Shown: positions 19,401-28,685 of the stretch, piece after piece | How the letters are laid out: each line of letters starts with the position of its first letter | How positions within the stretch are numbered: the first letter of the stretch is position 1 | DNA from: Christiangramia bathymodioli | GTDB taxonomy: Bacteria; Bacteroidota; Bacteroidia; Flavobacteriales; Flavobacteriaceae | Length of the DNA stretch: 64,000 bases | Assembly (NCBI GenBank): GCA_009735695.1 | Contig: SRSL01000004.1 | Location: 62,001 to 126,000, forward strand | Direction: 5' to 3' | Position numbers and translations under genes: made by a program | Notes under the pieces: generated by a model | The model's input: only the letters and a program-made list of their open reading frames with translations | Told to the model about the DNA's origin: nothing | The model's database searches: none

Positions 19401-19671
19401 TTGTTGCAGCGTCGTCTACCGGATATTCGGCAGTTTCGAGCCCAATGAAAGAAAATACCAGGACATCTCCCAGTTCTGCGTCGATGGAATAGTTTCCATC
19501 AAAATCGGTTTGAGTACCGGTGGAGGTGCCCTTAATCAAAACGTTTACACCTGGTAAGGGTAAGCCGTCTTCATCTGTCACCGTACCGGTAATCGTTCTT
19601 TGTTGTGCAAAGGACATTTGCACCACGAACGCCAGTAATAGCGTTAAAATACTACTAAACTTTGTTTTCAT
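16408..19671 (-). CDS. SusC/RagA family TonB-linked outer-membrane protein (unit 1)
   Basis: The 1087-residue protein has a signal peptide (MKTKFSSILTLLLAFVVQM, ending SFAQ), a carboxypeptidase-D regulatory-like domain (TGTVTDEDGLPLPGVNVLIK), QLDEVVVTALGIKRDEKK, a plug with NAIAGKVAGVQFNGQAG and VLKGPAATALFGQRAEYGAI, and a long barrel ending YGMNLRLNF. The first ~110 residues are very close to those of the SusC at 11372 (shared KGTSTGTQTDFDGNY and VFSF.GLETAEY), while the plug and barrel differ. This fits duplication or gene conversion of the N-terminal module with different cargo. It is the first gene of a two-gene unit with the SusD at 14860. Confidence 0.95.
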   Translation of the reverse strand: MKTKFSSILTLLLAFVVQMSFAQQRTITGTVTDEDGLPLPGVNVLIKGTSTGTQTDFDGNYSIDAELGDVLVFSFIGLETAEYPVDDAATIDVVLQADSAQLDEVVVTALGIKRDEKKLTYASQNVKAEELNITQDANIKNAIAGKVAGVQFNGQAGSKLGQSGGIRLRGAISLTADSDPLYIVDNVPVSDPNVIDMDNVESLNVLKGPAATALFGQRAEYGAIVITTKGGSATKLGVEVISSITFDEVARTMNYQNEYGQGYSGDASFATFDFDAGGAGGAPYPAEWQVFDGQRYNTEPYADESWGPRFDGESYVPWYAWFPDSPYFGQTAEWSPREDNVRDFYNQGVTAKNGFNLTGGGENFTGRISYTNLNQEGIIPGSELNKNFISTRFNLDVTEKLSFGASINYTTEKIQGEFADGYGNNLSGSFNSWFGRDVDIDKLRELRGLTTPQGYATSWNWWGPDYYAYGVATGAAGNGYQMPTFWFNPYFWTDNYQNINRETNLVANLDATYDFTDHLNLEVRAARNQVEFSNEYFVPFDVEYSSAHQLYVAYVNSFGRYKRSFTEDNYTGILRYNNEFGDFNIDALVGGQVRIENYDRLSAQMDTENFSSGGLIIPDVYTFANSREQVVPDAYVWEKQVNSLYGNLSVAYKDMLFLDTSLRKDYSSALFPDNNGYLYPSIGTSFIFSELTNNDWLSFGKVRASWAQLGSDVGALALNPVYPLDDYIYNGNALMYNQSQLVDPNIQPALNSSFEVGLDLRFFDSRVGINATYYNEERKDDIVPVSLSNGTGYSTFLTNAGVTTRDGVELVLNLAPFRSEDFAWDITFNYANNNTIVEELPGDLQSLQAPGGSSSFGYASMYHNLNGEWGQIRGAAIRRTDDGTPVVNENGLYVVDQNQFFGSILPDFTGGVLNQLRWKDLRLTASLDFQKGGTFFSLSESWGTYSGLLEETVTDNDRGVPQRDAVEDGGGVHVVGVTPDGDPVDTYVDALTYHNQYYSNRLAEPFIHDASYVKLRDISLSYTFDGAKLNNVFDSATIGVVGRNLWLISVSDDNVHNWDPSELPNAYGENGGLPSTRSYGMNLRLNF

Positions 19672-20113
19672 TTTAAAATTTGTTTGAATTAGCCAGCGCC
19701 AAATGTGCTCAGAATTAAAGATTAATGCAAGTTTAATCTTGAGTTAATCAATTGTTAACAGGTTAAATCATTGGGAATCAGTAATAAAGATTTTAAAGTT
19801 TAACACTTTGCTGCTGACTTCAGTTAAAAATCGGCTGAAATGCTAAAAATTTTAATGATTTTCAAAGAAAAATGTATGGAATGCGGCCTATTTGATTTTT
19901 GGCAATTTTAACTTCTAAATTTTAAAAACTCTGCAAAAAAATCGTGTCCTTTTAAAGACGGGGTGTCTTCAATTAAATCGTTTTTAGGTTTTGATACGTA
20001 AAATTCTGAAAAATAAATAATTCAGTGTTTGAATAAAAGATTTTTATTTCTACCTTTGCAGACCCTAAAAAATCAGGGAGTAAATTTTATTAATAATTAG
20101 TGTATAGGAAATT
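19672..20113. other. Divergent intergenic region between susC and rpsL
   Basis: This 442-base AT-rich stretch holds no convincing gene. It carries the rpsL operon promoter at its right end and must carry the promoter of the divergent susC at its left. An imperfect 17-base palindrome with GTTAA and TTAAC ends around CAATTG lies at 19743-19759 and may be an operator. On the minus strand TAAACTTG at 19728-19735 is a one-mismatch -7 box for susC. A 20- to 40-base T/A-rich track near 19911-19945 has no further structure that I can support. Confidence 0.6.
20028..20058 (+). promoter_or_regulatory. Promoter of the rpsL (str-S10-spc-alpha) operon
   Basis: TTTG at 20028-20031 and TACCTTTG at 20051-20058 match the Bacteroidetes -33 (TTTG) and -7 (TAnnTTTG) elements with a 19-base spacer. 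Transcription would start near 20065, giving a leader of about 50 bases before the rpsL ATG at 20114. This is the best promoter match in the window and fits a highly expressed operon. Confidence 0.8.
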
Positions 20114-20488
20114 ATGCCAACAATTTCACAATTAGTACGAAAAGGAAGAGCCAAAATAACCAAGAAGAGTAAATCGGCTGCTTTGGATTCGTGCCCTCAA
20201 AGGAGAGGTGTTTGTACACGTGTGTACACTACCACTCCTAAGAAACCAAACTCTGCTATGCGTAAAGTAGCAAGGGTAAGGTTAACTAACGGAAAAGAGG
20301 TTAACGCCTACATTCCGGGAGAAGGACACAACCTCCAGGAGCACTCGATAGTATTGGTTAGAGGTGGAAGGGTAAAGGATTTGCCTGGTGTTAGATACCA
20401 CATTGTTCGTGGTGCGCTAGATACTGCCGGTGTTGAAGGTAGAACTCAGCGTAGATCTAAATACGGTGCAAAACGCCCTAAGAAGTAA
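20114..20488 (+). CDS. rpsL: 30S ribosomal protein S12
   Basis: The 124-residue protein is S12, part of the decoding centre. It shows [11 protein letters not shown] at the N-terminus, the [17 protein letters not shown] loop and [18 protein letters not shown]. Lysines are present at both loop positions where changes give streptomycin resistance in other bacteria, so the wild-type state is expected. It heads the fused operon about 56 bases after the promoter and is followed by rpsG after 23 bases. Confidence 0.98.
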   Translation: MPTISQLVRKGRAKITKKSKSAALDSCPQRRGVCTRVYTTTPKKPNSAMRKVARVRLTNGKEVNAYIPGEGHNLQEHSIVLVRGGRVKDLPGVRYHIVRGALDTAGVEGRTQRRSKYGAKRPKK

Positions 20489-20511
20489 TTAAAAACTTTT
20501 AATGTAAAGAA

Positions 20512-20988
20512 ATGAGAAAAAGACAGGCGAAAAAAAGACCTCTTTTACCAGATCCAAAATTTAACGATCAGCTTGTTACACGTTTTGTGAACATGATGAT
20601 GTGGGATGGTAAAAAATCCGTAGCCTTTAAGATTTTCTATGATGCTATAGATATCGTAGAGCAAAAGAAACAGGACGAAGAGAAATCTGCTTTAGAGATC
20701 TGGAAAGACGCTCTTTCTAACGTTATGCCTCACGTAGAAGTGAGAAGTAGACGTGTAGGAGGTGCTACTTTTCAAATCCCAATGCAGATAAGACCAGACC
20801 GTAAGGTGTCTACTGCAATGAAATGGTTGATCAGCTTCGCGCGTAAGAGAAATGAGAAGTCTATGGCTGCAAAGCTGGCTGCTGAAGTTCTTGCTGCTGC
20901 AAAAGAAGAAGGTGCTGCTGTTAAGAAAAGAGTAGATACTCATAAGATGGCTGAAGCGAACAAAGCATTCTCTCACTTTAGATTCTAA
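20512..20988 (+). CDS. rpsG: 30S ribosomal protein S7
   Basis: The 158-residue protein is S7, the primary 16S rRNA-binding protein that nucleates the 30S head. Diagnostic stretches are [39 protein letters not shown] and [16 protein letters not shown]. Length is normal. It follows rpsL and precedes fusA by only seven bases, the usual str order. S7 is an autoregulator in Escherichia coli; no matching site was recognised here. Confidence 0.98.
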   Translation: MRKRQAKKRPLLPDPKFNDQLVTRFVNMMMWDGKKSVAFKIFYDAIDIVEQKKQDEEKSALEIWKDALSNVMPHVEVRSRRVGGATFQIPMQIRPDRKVSTAMKWLISFARKRNEKSMAAKLAAEVLAAAKEEGAAVKKRVDTHKMAEANKAFSHFRF

Positions 20989-20995
20989 AAAAAAA

Positions 20996-23107
20996 ATGGC
21001 ACAAAGAGATTTAAAATTTACTAGAAATATAGGAATTGCGGCTCATATTGATGCGGGTAAAACCACAACTACCGAGCGTATTCTTTATTATACAGGAATC
21101 AGTCACAAGATTGGTGAGGTGCACGATGGTGCGGCTACCATGGACTGGATGGAGCAGGAGCAGGAGCGTGGTATTACCATTACTTCTGCAGCTACACACT
21201 GTACCTGGCCTTACAGAGACCAGGAATATACCGTTAATATTATTGACACTCCTGGTCACGTTGACTTTACCGTTGAGGTAGAGCGTTCATTGCGTGTGCT
21301 TGATGGGGTGGTTGCATTGTTCTCTGCAGTAGACGGGGTTGAGCCTCAGAGTGAAACTGTATGGAGACAGGCAGATAAATATAGAGTACCACGTCTAGGT
21401 TTCGTAAACAAAATGGACCGTCAGGGTGCAGATTTCTTCAACGTTTGCCGTCAGGTAAAAGAAATGCTTGGAGGAAATCCTGTGCCGCTTCAGGTTCCAA
21501 TTGGTGACGAAGCTGATTTTAAAGGTGTGGTTGATCTTATTTCCAAAAAAGCTATCATCTGGAACGAAGAAGACATGGGGATGACCTATGAAACTATCGA
21601 CATTCCTGCTGAACTGGAAGCTGATGTAAATAAGTATCGTGCAGAATTAGTAGAGGCCGTTGCTGAATATGATGAGGCGTTGATGGAGAAATTCTTCGAA
21701 GATGAAGATTCTATCACCGAAGATGAGATCATCGCTGCCCTTAGAGCTGCTACTATCGATATGAGCATCATCCCAATGATGTGTGGTTCTGCATTTAAAA
21801 ATAAAGGTGTTCAGGCTATGCTTGACGCTGTGATGCGTTACCTGCCTTCACCGGTAGATGTAGATGCTATCGTTGGTACCAATCCTGAAACTGGTGAGGA
21901 AGAAAGCCGTAAGCCAAATGTAGAATCTCCATTCTCTGCGCTTGCATTTAAAATTGCCACCGATCCTTTCGTGGGTCGTCTTGCATTCTTCCGTGCTTAT
22001 TCAGGTACTCTTGAAGCTGGTTCTTACGTATTGAACGTTCGTTCTGGTAAGAAAGAGCGTATCTCAAGAATTTACCAGATGCACTCTAACAAACAGGAGC
22101 CTATCGATAAGATCGAGGCTGGAGATATTGGAGCTGCAGTAGGTTTTAAGGATATTAAAACTGGTGATACACTTACCGATCTTAATGCTCCTATCGTACT
22201 TGAGTCAATGAGCTTCCCTGCGCCGGTAATCGGTATCGCGGTTGAGCCTAAAACTAAGGCTGATGTTGAGAAAATGGGTATGGCTCTTGGTAAACTTGCT
22301 GAAGAGGATCCGACTTTCACCGTTAAGACTGACGAAAATTCTGGTCAAACAATTATCTCTGGTATGGGTGAGCTTCACCTGGAGATTATTATCGATCGTA
22401 TGAAGCGTGAGTTCAAAGTTGAAGTAAACGTTGGTGAGCCTCAGGTAGAGTACAAGGAAGCTGTAAGAAAAAATGCCAACCACAGAGAGGTTTACAAGAA
22501 ACAGTCTGGTGGTCGTGGTAAGTTTGCTGATATCATTTTCGAAATGGGACCTGTAGATGAGGATTTCGAAGGTAACGGTCTTCAGTTCGTAGATGAGATT
22601 AAAGGTGGACGTATTCCTAAAGAATTTGTTCCTTCTGTTCAGAAAGGATTTGAAGAGGCTATGAAAAATGGCCCTCTTGCAGGATTTACAATGGACAGCT
22701 TAAAAGTTGTTCTTAAGGATGGATCTTTCCACCCTGTGGATTCTGACCAACTTTCTTTCGAACTGGCTGCAAAAATGGGTTATAAATCTGCTGCTAAGTC
22801 AGCCGGTGCTGTGATCCTTGAGCCAATCATGAAGGTAGAGGTTGTAACTCCGGAAGAAAACATGGGTGATATCGTTGGTGACTTGAACCGAAGAAGAGGT
22901 CAGGTAAACAACATGTCAGACAGATCTGGAGCGAAAGTAATCAAAGCTGAAGTGCCGCTTTCTGAAATGTTCGGTTACGTAACTACGTTAAGAACACTTT
23001 CTTCAGGTAGAGCAACTTCAACTATGGAATTCTCTCATTATGCTGAAACTCCTTCTAATATTTCTGAAGAAGTGATCAAAGCAGCGAAAGGAGCAGCTAA
23101 CGAATAA
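20996..23107 (+). CDS. fusA: Translation elongation factor G
   Basis: The 703-residue protein is EF-G, the ribosomal translocase GTPase. G motifs are visible: [14 protein letters not shown] (G1, about residues 17-30), RGITI (G2), DTPGHVDF (G3) and [10 protein letters not shown] (G4). Domain IV has the [20 protein letters not shown] stretch and domain V ends [15 protein letters not shown]. It lies within the ribosomal operon directly after rpsG. The elongation factor Tu gene, which often follows fusA in proteobacteria, is absent; rpsJ follows instead, ten bases later. Confidence 0.98.
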   Translation: MAQRDLKFTRNIGIAAHIDAGKTTTTERILYYTGISHKIGEVHDGAATMDWMEQEQERGITITSAATHCTWPYRDQEYTVNIIDTPGHVDFTVEVERSLRVLDGVVALFSAVDGVEPQSETVWRQADKYRVPRLGFVNKMDRQGADFFNVCRQVKEMLGGNPVPLQVPIGDEADFKGVVDLISKKAIIWNEEDMGMTYETIDIPAELEADVNKYRAELVEAVAEYDEALMEKFFEDEDSITEDEIIAALRAATIDMSIIPMMCGSAFKNKGVQAMLDAVMRYLPSPVDVDAIVGTNPETGEEESRKPNVESPFSALAFKIATDPFVGRLAFFRAYSGTLEAGSYVLNVRSGKKERISRIYQMHSNKQEPIDKIEAGDIGAAVGFKDIKTGDTLTDLNAPIVLESMSFPAPVIGIAVEPKTKADVEKMGMALGKLAEEDPTFTVKTDENSGQTIISGMGELHLEIIIDRMKREFKVEVNVGEPQVEYKEAVRKNANHREVYKKQSGGRGKFADIIFEMGPVDEDFEGNGLQFVDEIKGGRIPKEFVPSVQKGFEEAMKNGPLAGFTMDSLKVVLKDGSFHPVDSDQLSFELAAKMGYKSAAKSAGAVILEPIMKVEVVTPEENMGDIVGDLNRRRGQVNNMSDRSGAKVIKAEVPLSEMFGYVTTLRTLSSGRATSTMEFSHYAETPSNISEEVIKAAKGAANE

Positions 23108-23117
23108 TCTTAAGGAA

Positions 23118-23423
23118 ATGAGTCAAAAAATCAGAATAAAACTAAAATCTTACGATCATAATCTGGTAGACAAGTCTGCTGAGAAAATCGTAAAAACCGT
23201 AAAGACTACGGGAGCTGTTGTTACCGGACCAATTCCGTTACCAACAAATAAGAAAATCTTTACTGTTCTTCGTTCACCTCACGTGAACAAGAAGTCCAGA
23301 GAGCAGTTCGAGTTAAGCTCTTACAAGAGATTGCTTGATATCTATAGCTCTTCTTCAAAAACGATCGATGCGTTGATGAAGCTTGAATTGCCAAGTGGAG
23401 TAGAAGTAGAGATCAAAGTGTGA
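23118..23423 (+). CDS. rpsJ: 30S ribosomal protein S10
   Basis: The 101-residue protein is S10 ([57 protein letters not shown]). It is a 30S head protein and in other bacteria also acts in antitermination as NusE. In this operon it is joined to the str genes and is separated from rplC by 149 bases, the widest gap in the ribosomal cluster, which holds two hairpins. Length is normal. Confidence 0.98.
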   Translation: MSQKIRIKLKSYDHNLVDKSAEKIVKTVKTTGAVVTGPIPLPTNKKIFTVLRSPHVNKKSREQFELSSYKRLLDIYSSSSKTIDALMKLELPSGVEVEIKV

Positions 23424-23572
23424 TAAAAACAATGTCCGCGCACTTCGGTGCGCGGTTAACATGTCCGGCGCGTTTCGCAAAGGAAAAACGGTGAAAAATA
23501 CAATTCAGGGCTGAAATGTGTTTTTCGGCCCTAAGTTTTTAAAATAAGTAAACAATTAATAATTAATTAAAT
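23424..23572 (+). promoter_or_regulatory. Structured intercistronic region between rpsJ and rplC, candidate ribosomal-protein leader
   Basis: Two stable hairpins lie here. The first (23436-23455) has a perfect 8-base-pair GC-rich stem, CCGCGCAC / GTGCGCGG, with a TTCG tetraloop. The second (23507-23532) has a 10-base-pair stem with one G-U pair (AGGGCTGAAA paired to the run ending CGGCCCT) and is followed by AAGTTTTT, a weak terminator-like tail. No -7 box was seen in the gap. In Escherichia coli the S10 operon is regulated by L4 acting on a leader before rpsJ; here an equivalent may sit after rpsJ. Function is inference. Confidence 0.5.
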
Positions 23573-24184
23573 ATGTCTGGGTTAATAGGAAAAAAGATCG
23601 GCATGACCAGCATTTTCGACGAGAACGGGAAGAATATCCCTTGTACCGTGATCGAAGCTGGACCATGCGTGGTTACCCAAGTCAGAACCAATGAGGTTGA
23701 CGGGTATGAAGCACTTCAACTTGGTTTCGATGACAAAAAGACTGTTAATAAGGCTGCTGAAGGGCATGCTAAAAAAGCAGGAACTGTTGCTAAGCGCAAG
23801 GTCGTTGAATTCCAGGGTTACAAAGAAGATTACAAATTAGGTGACTCTGTTACCGTGGATGTTTTCAAGGAAGGTGAATTTGTGGACATCGCAGGTACAT
23901 CTAAAGGAAAAGGATTCCAGGGTGTTGTTAAGAGACACGGATTTGGAGGAGTTGGGCAGGCCACTCATGGTCAGCACAACCGTTTAAGAGCTCCTGGTTC
24001 CATTGGTGCGGCATCTTATCCTGCGAGAGTTTTCAAAGGAATGAAGATGGCCGGTAGAATGGGCGGTGAGAAAGTTAAAGTTGAAAACCTGAAAGTTTTG
24101 AAGGTTGTGGCAGATAAGAATCTTTTAGTAGTAAAAGGATGTGTGCCAGGACACAAAAACTCATACGTAATCATTAGTAAGTAA
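23573..24184 (+). CDS. rplC: 50S ribosomal protein L3
   Basis: The 203-residue protein is L3, an early 50S assembly protein near the peptidyl-transferase centre. It shows [40 protein letters not shown] and the long-loop [20 protein letters not shown]. The start at ATG 23573 follows the structured gap. The stop overlaps the next ATG by one base (TAATG), so translation with rplD is coupled. Confidence 0.98.
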   Translation: MSGLIGKKIGMTSIFDENGKNIPCTVIEAGPCVVTQVRTNEVDGYEALQLGFDDKKTVNKAAEGHAKKAGTVAKRKVVEFQGYKEDYKLGDSVTVDVFKEGEFVDIAGTSKGKGFQGVVKRHGFGGVGQATHGQHNRLRAPGSIGAASYPARVFKGMKMAGRMGGEKVKVENLKVLKVVADKNLLVVKGCVPGHKNSYVIISK

Positions 24185-24810
24185 TGGAAGTAGCAGTTTT
24201 AGATATAAAAGGAAAAGAAACAGGCAGAAAAGCACAGCTTTCTGATTCTGTTTTCGCTATTGAGCCTAATAAGCATGCTGTATATCTTGATGTTAAGCAA
24301 TATCTTGCTAACCAGAGACAGGGTACTCACAAGGCAAAAGAAAGAGCAGAGATCGCGGGATCTACCCGTAAGATCAAGAAGCAAAAAGGTACTGGTACTG
24401 CCAGAGCAGGAAGTATCAAGTCTCCTATCTTCAAAGGTGGTGGACGTGTTTTTGGCCCAAGACCAAGAAATTACGGGTTCAAATTGAACAAGAACCTTAA
24501 ACGTCTTGCCAGAAAATCTGCACTTTCTATCAAAGCAAAAGATAAGGCCGTGATGGTCGTGGAAGATTTTTCATTCGATACTCCAAAAACCAAGAATTTC
24601 ATCGAAGTTCTTCAGGCTCTGGGGATTGAGTCGAAAAAAACACTAATAGTATTGGGTGACACAAATAAAAATGTATATTTGTCGTCGCGTAATTTAAAGT
24701 CTTCTGAAGTCGTAAATAGCTCAGAATTAAGTACTTACAAAATTCTGAATGCTAATAATATTGTCTTTTTAGAAGGGTCTTTAGAAGGAATTGAGTCGAA
24801 ATTAAGTTAA
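24184..24810 (+). CDS. rplD: 50S ribosomal protein L4
   Basis: The 208-residue protein is L4, lining the peptide exit tunnel. The tunnel loop [20 protein letters not shown] and [20 protein letters not shown] are clear. L4 represses its own operon in Escherichia coli, and the hairpins before rplC are a possible target here. A possible internal promoter (TTG at 24652-24654, TATATTTG at 24674-24681, 19-base spacer) lies in its 3' third. Confidence 0.97.
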   Translation: MEVAVLDIKGKETGRKAQLSDSVFAIEPNKHAVYLDVKQYLANQRQGTHKAKERAEIAGSTRKIKKQKGTGTARAGSIKSPIFKGGGRVFGPRPRNYGFKLNKNLKRLARKSALSIKAKDKAVMVVEDFSFDTPKTKNFIEVLQALGIESKKTLIVLGDTNKNVYLSSRNLKSSEVVNSSELSTYKILNANNIVFLEGSLEGIESKLS

Positions 24811-24819
24811 TAAACCGTT

Positions 24820-25110
24820 ATGAGCATCTTGATAAAACCTGTTATTACAGAAAAAGCTACCGCAGATAGCGAGATGAACAATCGCTTCACTTTTGTGGTA
24901 AGTAACAAGGCAAATAAGATTCAGATCAAGGACGCGATCGAATCAGCTTATGGCGTGTCTGTTACTAATGTTCGAACTATGAATGTCCGCCCGGATCGCA
25001 AAACCAAGTACACAAAGTCTGGTATGATCACTGGTAAAACTAGTGCTTATAAAAAAGCAGTAGTACAGGTGGCGGAAGGTGAAACAATTGATTTATACAG
25101 TAATCTCTAA
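24820..25110 (+). CDS. rplW: 50S ribosomal protein L23
   Basis: The 96-residue protein is L23 (MSILIKPVITEKATADSEMN, YGVSVTNVRTMNVRPDRKTK). It sits at the tunnel exit and is the docking site for trigger factor and signal recognition particle; the SRP GTPase gene ffh is at 62450. Length is normal. It follows rplD by nine bases. Confidence 0.97.
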   Translation: MSILIKPVITEKATADSEMNNRFTFVVSNKANKIQIKDAIESAYGVSVTNVRTMNVRPDRKTKYTKSGMITGKTSAYKKAVVQVAEGETIDLYSNL

Positions 25111-25119
25111 GATTAAACA

Positions 25120-25959
25120 ATGTCAGTTAGAAAATTAAAACCAATCACACCTGGTCAGCGTTTTAGAGTAGTTAATGGGTATGACGCCATTACTACTGAT
25201 AAGCCGGAGAAAAGCCTATTGGCGCCGATAAAAAAATCAGGTGGTAGAAACAGTCAGGGTAAAATGACCATGCGCTACAAAGGTGGTGGTCACAAAAGAC
25301 GTTACCGAGTAATCGATTTTAAACGTGACAAGCAGGGGGTTCCTGCAACTGTTGCGACTATAGAATACGATCCAAACAGAACGGCCTTTATCGCTTTATT
25401 GAACTATCAGGATGGTGAGAAAAGGTATATTATTGCTCAGAACGGGCTAGAAGTAGGTCAGAACCTGGTGTCTGGAAGCGAAGGAGTTGCTCCTGAAATA
25501 GGAAACGCAATGCCTTTGGCTAACATTCCACTGGGTACTATCATTTCTTGTATCGAGCTTAGAGCCGGGCAGGGAGCTGTAATGGCTCGTAGTGCCGGTG
25601 CATTCGCTCAGTTATTGGCAAGAGAAGGAAAATATGCGACTATCAAGTTGCCTTCAGGAGAGATCAGAAGAGTTCTTTCTACCTGTATGGCTACCATAGG
25701 AGCTGTTTCTAACAGTGACCATCAGCTATTGATCTCCGGTAAAGCCGGTAGAAAACGCTGGTTAGGTATCAGGCCAAGAACAAGACCAGTAGCGATGAAC
25801 CCAATCGATCACCCAATGGGTGGTGGTGAAGGTAGAGCTTCAGGAGGTCACCCACGTTCTAGAAAAGGTCTTCCTGCAAAAGGATTCAAGACGCGTTCAA
25901 GAACGAAAGCGAGTAATAAATACATTGTAGAACGAAGAAAGACTAGAAAGAAAAATTAA
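25120..25959 (+). CDS. rplB: 50S ribosomal protein L2
   Basis: The 279-residue protein is L2, needed for subunit association and peptidyl-transfer. It shows [38 protein letters not shown] and the C-terminal [19 protein letters not shown], which includes the histidine region near the active centre. Length is a few residues above the usual 274-276. The stop is three bases before rpsS. Confidence 0.98.
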   Translation: MSVRKLKPITPGQRFRVVNGYDAITTDKPEKSLLAPIKKSGGRNSQGKMTMRYKGGGHKRRYRVIDFKRDKQGVPATVATIEYDPNRTAFIALLNYQDGEKRYIIAQNGLEVGQNLVSGSEGVAPEIGNAMPLANIPLGTIISCIELRAGQGAVMARSAGAFAQLLAREGKYATIKLPSGEIRRVLSTCMATIGAVSNSDHQLLISGKAGRKRWLGIRPRTRPVAMNPIDHPMGGGEGRASGGHPRSRKGLPAKGFKTRSRTKASNKYIVERRKTRKKN

Positions 25960-25962
25960 GAT

Positions 25963-26241
25963 ATGGCACGTTCATTAAAAAAAGGACCTTTCGTTCACTA
26001 TAAACTGGAGCAAAAAGTGGCTCAGAATGTTGAGTCTGGAAAGAAAGCCGTGATCAAAACCTGGTCTAGAGCTTCTATGATTACTCCAGATTTCGTTGGA
26101 CAAACCATCGCCGTACATAACGGGAAGCAATTTGTTCCTGTTTATGTGACTGAGAACATGGTAGGTCATAAGTTAGGAGAATTTTCACCAACACGTTCTT
26201 TCAGAGGGCATGCAGGTGCAAAAAATAAAGGTAGAAAATAA
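25963..26241 (+). CDS. rpsS: 30S ribosomal protein S19
   Basis: The 92-residue protein is S19 ([54 protein letters not shown]). It binds the 30S head with S13. Length and motifs are normal. Three bases separate it from rplB and eight from rplV. Confidence 0.98.
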   Translation: MARSLKKGPFVHYKLEQKVAQNVESGKKAVIKTWSRASMITPDFVGQTIAVHNGKQFVPVYVTENMVGHKLGEFSPTRSFRGHAGAKNKGRK

Positions 26242-26249
26242 TTGAAGCT

Positions 26250-26657
26250 ATGGGAGTTCGTAAAAGAGAAAGAGCAGAGCAAATAAAAGAAGCCAAACAG
26301 CAGGTAGCTTTTGCTAAGTTGAATAACTGCCCTACTTCGCCTAGAAAGATGCGCCTAGTTGCAGATCTTGTTAGGGGTGAAAAAGTAGAAAAAGCGCTTC
26401 ATATTCTAAAATTCAGTAACAAAGAGGCGTCTAACCGTTTAGAGAAGCTTTTGCTTTCAGCTATTGCCAACTGGCAGGCTAAGAACGAAGATGCAAGTAT
26501 CGAAGATGCTGAGTTATTTGTGAAAGAGATTCGTGTAGACGGAGGAAGTATGTTGAAAAGACTTCGTCCAGCTCCACAGGGTCGTGCACACCGAATTAGA
26601 AAGAGATCCAACCACGTTACATTAGTGCTTGGAGCAAACAATAATACACAAAGCTAA
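26250..26657 (+). CDS. rplV: 50S ribosomal protein L22
   Basis: The 135-residue protein is L22 ([20 protein letters not shown], and [20 protein letters not shown], the beta-hairpin that lines the exit tunnel and is linked to macrolide response). An N-terminal addition of about 15 residues ([15 protein letters not shown]) precedes the conserved core. It lies between rpsS and rpsC in the standard order. Confidence 0.97.
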   Translation: MGVRKRERAEQIKEAKQQVAFAKLNNCPTSPRKMRLVADLVRGEKVEKALHILKFSNKEASNRLEKLLLSAIANWQAKNEDASIEDAELFVKEIRVDGGSMLKRLRPAPQGRAHRIRKRSNHVTLVLGANNNTQS

Positions 26658-26665
26658 GAGATAGT

Positions 26666-27385
26666 ATGGGACAAAAAACAAATCCAATCGGGAATCGCCT
26701 TGGTATCATTAGAGGTTGGGAATCCAACTGGTACGGAGGTAATGACTACGGCGATAAATTAGCCGAAGACGATAAGATTAGAAAGTATATCCATGCTCGT
26801 CTTTCTAAAGCGAGTGTATCGCGTGTAATCATCGAGCGCACGCTTAAGCTTGTAACCGTTACTATCACCACTGCCAGACCTGGTATCATTATTGGTAAAG
26901 GCGGACAGGAGGTAGACAAGCTTAAGGAAGAGCTTAAAAAGATTACCGACAAGGAAGTTCAAATTAACATCTTTGAGATTAAGAGGCCAGAACTTGACGC
27001 TCACCTAGTGGCGGCAAGCGTTGCAAGACAAATCGAGAATCGTATCTCTTACCGTCGTGCAATCAAGATGGCTATCGCGGCTGCTATGAGAATGAACGCC
27101 GAAGGGATTAAAATTGAGATCTCTGGTCGTCTAAACGGTGCTGAAATGGCACGTTCAGAATCATACAAGGATGGAAGAATTCCATTGTCAACTTTTAGGG
27201 CTGATATTGATTATGCTTTAGTTGAAGCTCACACTACTTATGGTAGACTGGGAGTTAAAGTATGGATCATGAAAGGTGAGGTATACGGAAAAAGAGAGCT
27301 TTCGCCTCTAGTTGGCCTTGCAAAGAACCAAGGTAAGAAATCCGGTGCCGGACGAGGTGGAAACAAATCACGTCGTAGAAAGTAA
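26666..27385 (+). CDS. rpsC: 30S ribosomal protein S3
   Basis: The 239-residue protein is S3, part of the mRNA entry channel. It begins [20 protein letters not shown]. The KH domain has [20 protein letters not shown] and the C-terminal domain has [20 protein letters not shown] and [17 protein letters not shown] basic tail ([14 protein letters not shown]) follows. Spacing to rplP is 19 bases. Confidence 0.98.
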   Translation: MGQKTNPIGNRLGIIRGWESNWYGGNDYGDKLAEDDKIRKYIHARLSKASVSRVIIERTLKLVTVTITTARPGIIIGKGGQEVDKLKEELKKITDKEVQINIFEIKRPELDAHLVAASVARQIENRISYRRAIKMAIAAAMRMNAEGIKIEISGRLNGAEMARSESYKDGRIPLSTFRADIDYALVEAHTTYGRLGVKVWIMKGEVYGKRELSPLVGLAKNQGKKSGAGRGGNKSRRRK

Positions 27386-27404
27386 TTTTTTAAAGTAAAG
27401 GAAA

Positions 27405-27824
27405 ATGTTACAACCTAAAAGAACAAAATACCGTAAGCAGCAAAAGGGGCGTATGAAGGGAAATGCTCAAAGAGGGCACAGACTTTCTAACGGAACCTTC
27501 GGAATCAAATCTATGGATTCCAGCTTCGTTACCGCACGCCAGATTGAAGCAGCGCGTATTGCCGCTACCCGTTATATGAAAAGAGAAGGATCTATCTGGA
27601 TCAAAATTTTCCCAGATAAGCCTATCACCAAAAAACCTCTTGAAGTACGTATGGGTAAAGGTAAAGGTGCCGTGGAATATTGGGCAGCCGTAGTAAAACC
27701 AGGAAGAATCATGTTTGAAATTGGTGGTGTACCAATGGATATCGCTAAAGAGGCACTTCGCCTTGCAGCACAGAAACTTCCTGTGAGAACCAAATTTGTT
27801 GTAGCGAGAGATTATCAAGAATAA
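27405..27824 (+). CDS. rplP: 50S ribosomal protein L16
   Basis: The 139-residue protein is L16 ([60 protein letters not shown]). It positions tRNA in the A site region of the 50S. A long antisense frame covers almost the same bases but has no support. Normal length and place. Confidence 0.98.
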   Translation: MLQPKRTKYRKQQKGRMKGNAQRGHRLSNGTFGIKSMDSSFVTARQIEAARIAATRYMKREGSIWIKIFPDKPITKKPLEVRMGKGKGAVEYWAAVVKPGRIMFEIGGVPMDIAKEALRLAAQKLPVRTKFVVARDYQE

Positions 27825-27834
27825 TATTGGAATT

Positions 27835-28026
27835 ATGAAACAATCAGAAGTAAAGGAATTGTCTGTTGCAGAATTGCAAGAAGAGCTTGGTAAGTCTCGA
27901 AAAGCTTATTCAGATTTAAAAATGGCTCACGCTGTTTCGCCTCTTGAAAACCCAATCCAGTTAAGAACTGTGAGAAGGGATATCGCAAGACTGGCTACAG
28001 AGTTAACTAAAAGAGAACAACAATAA
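27835..28026 (+). CDS. rpmC: 50S ribosomal protein L29
   Basis: The 63-residue protein is L29 (MKQSEVKELSVAELQEELGK, NPIQLRTVRRDIARLATELT). It is a two-helix protein near the tunnel exit. It follows rplP by ten bases and precedes rpsQ by 18. Confidence 0.96.
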   Translation: MKQSEVKELSVAELQEELGKSRKAYSDLKMAHAVSPLENPIQLRTVRRDIARLATELTKREQQ

Positions 28027-28044
28027 TTGTTATTCTGCTGAAAG

Positions 28045-28302
28045 ATGGAAAAAAGAAATTTAAGAAAAGAGCGTATTGGTGTTGTTACAAGTAACAAAAT
28101 GCAGAAATCTATCGTGGTTTCTGAAGTGAAAAAAGTAAAACACCCTATGTATGGAAAATTCGTTTTGAAGACGAAAAAATACGTAGCACACGACGAAAAT
28201 AACGACTGCAACGAAGGTGATACTGTAAAGATCATGGAAACAAGACCTTTGAGTAAATCCAAGTGTTGGAGATTAGTAGAAATAATTGAAAGAGCGAAGT
28301 AA
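28045..28302 (+). CDS. rpsQ: 30S ribosomal protein S17
   Basis: The 85-residue protein is S17 ([59 protein letters not shown]). It binds 16S rRNA early in assembly. Normal length. Two bases separate it from rplN. Confidence 0.97.
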   Translation: MEKRNLRKERIGVVTSNKMQKSIVVSEVKKVKHPMYGKFVLKTKKYVAHDENNDCNEGDTVKIMETRPLSKSKCWRLVEIIERAK

Positions 28303-28304
28303 TC

Positions 28305-28673
28305 ATGGTACAACAAGAATCCAGACTAAAAGTAGCAGACAATACAGGAGCTAAGGAAGTATTAGCGATCCGTGTATTGGGAGGTACAAAGAAAAGGTAT
28401 GCATCTGTTGGTGATAAGATCGTTGTGAGTGTTAAAGAAGCCACTCCAAACGGGAACATCAAAAAAGGAGCTGTCTCAACCGCTGTGGTTGTTCGTACCA
28501 AAAAAGAAGTGCGCAGACCAGACGGATCATATATCCGTTTCGATGATAACGCATGTGTTCTTTTGAACCCTCAGGGTGAAATGCGCGGAACTCGTGTATT
28601 TGGTCCTGTAGCTCGTGAACTTCGTGATAAGCAATTCATGAAAATTGTATCACTGGCACCTGAAGTGCTTTAA
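28305..28673 (+). CDS. rplN: 50S ribosomal protein L14
   Basis: The 122-residue protein is L14 ([60 protein letters not shown]). It forms an intersubunit bridge and is the binding site of the silencing factor RsfS in other bacteria. Length is exactly that of the family. Confidence 0.98.
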   Translation: MVQQESRLKVADNTGAKEVLAIRVLGGTKKRYASVGDKIVVSVKEATPNGNIKKGAVSTAVVVRTKKEVRRPDGSYIRFDDNACVLLNPQGEMRGTRVFGPVARELRDKQFMKIVSLAPEVL

Positions 28674-28685
28674 TACATTAAGAAA

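Noticed and set aside
23436-23455. First hairpin after rpsJ as a plain terminator
   Set aside because: No T run follows it and the downstream operon has no separate promoter, so a regulatory role fits better.
27408-27818. 136-codon open frame on the minus strand across rplP
   Set aside because: It is a mirror of the L16 gene, with a composition rich in Cys, His and Phe and no family signs; L16 on the plus strand is certain.
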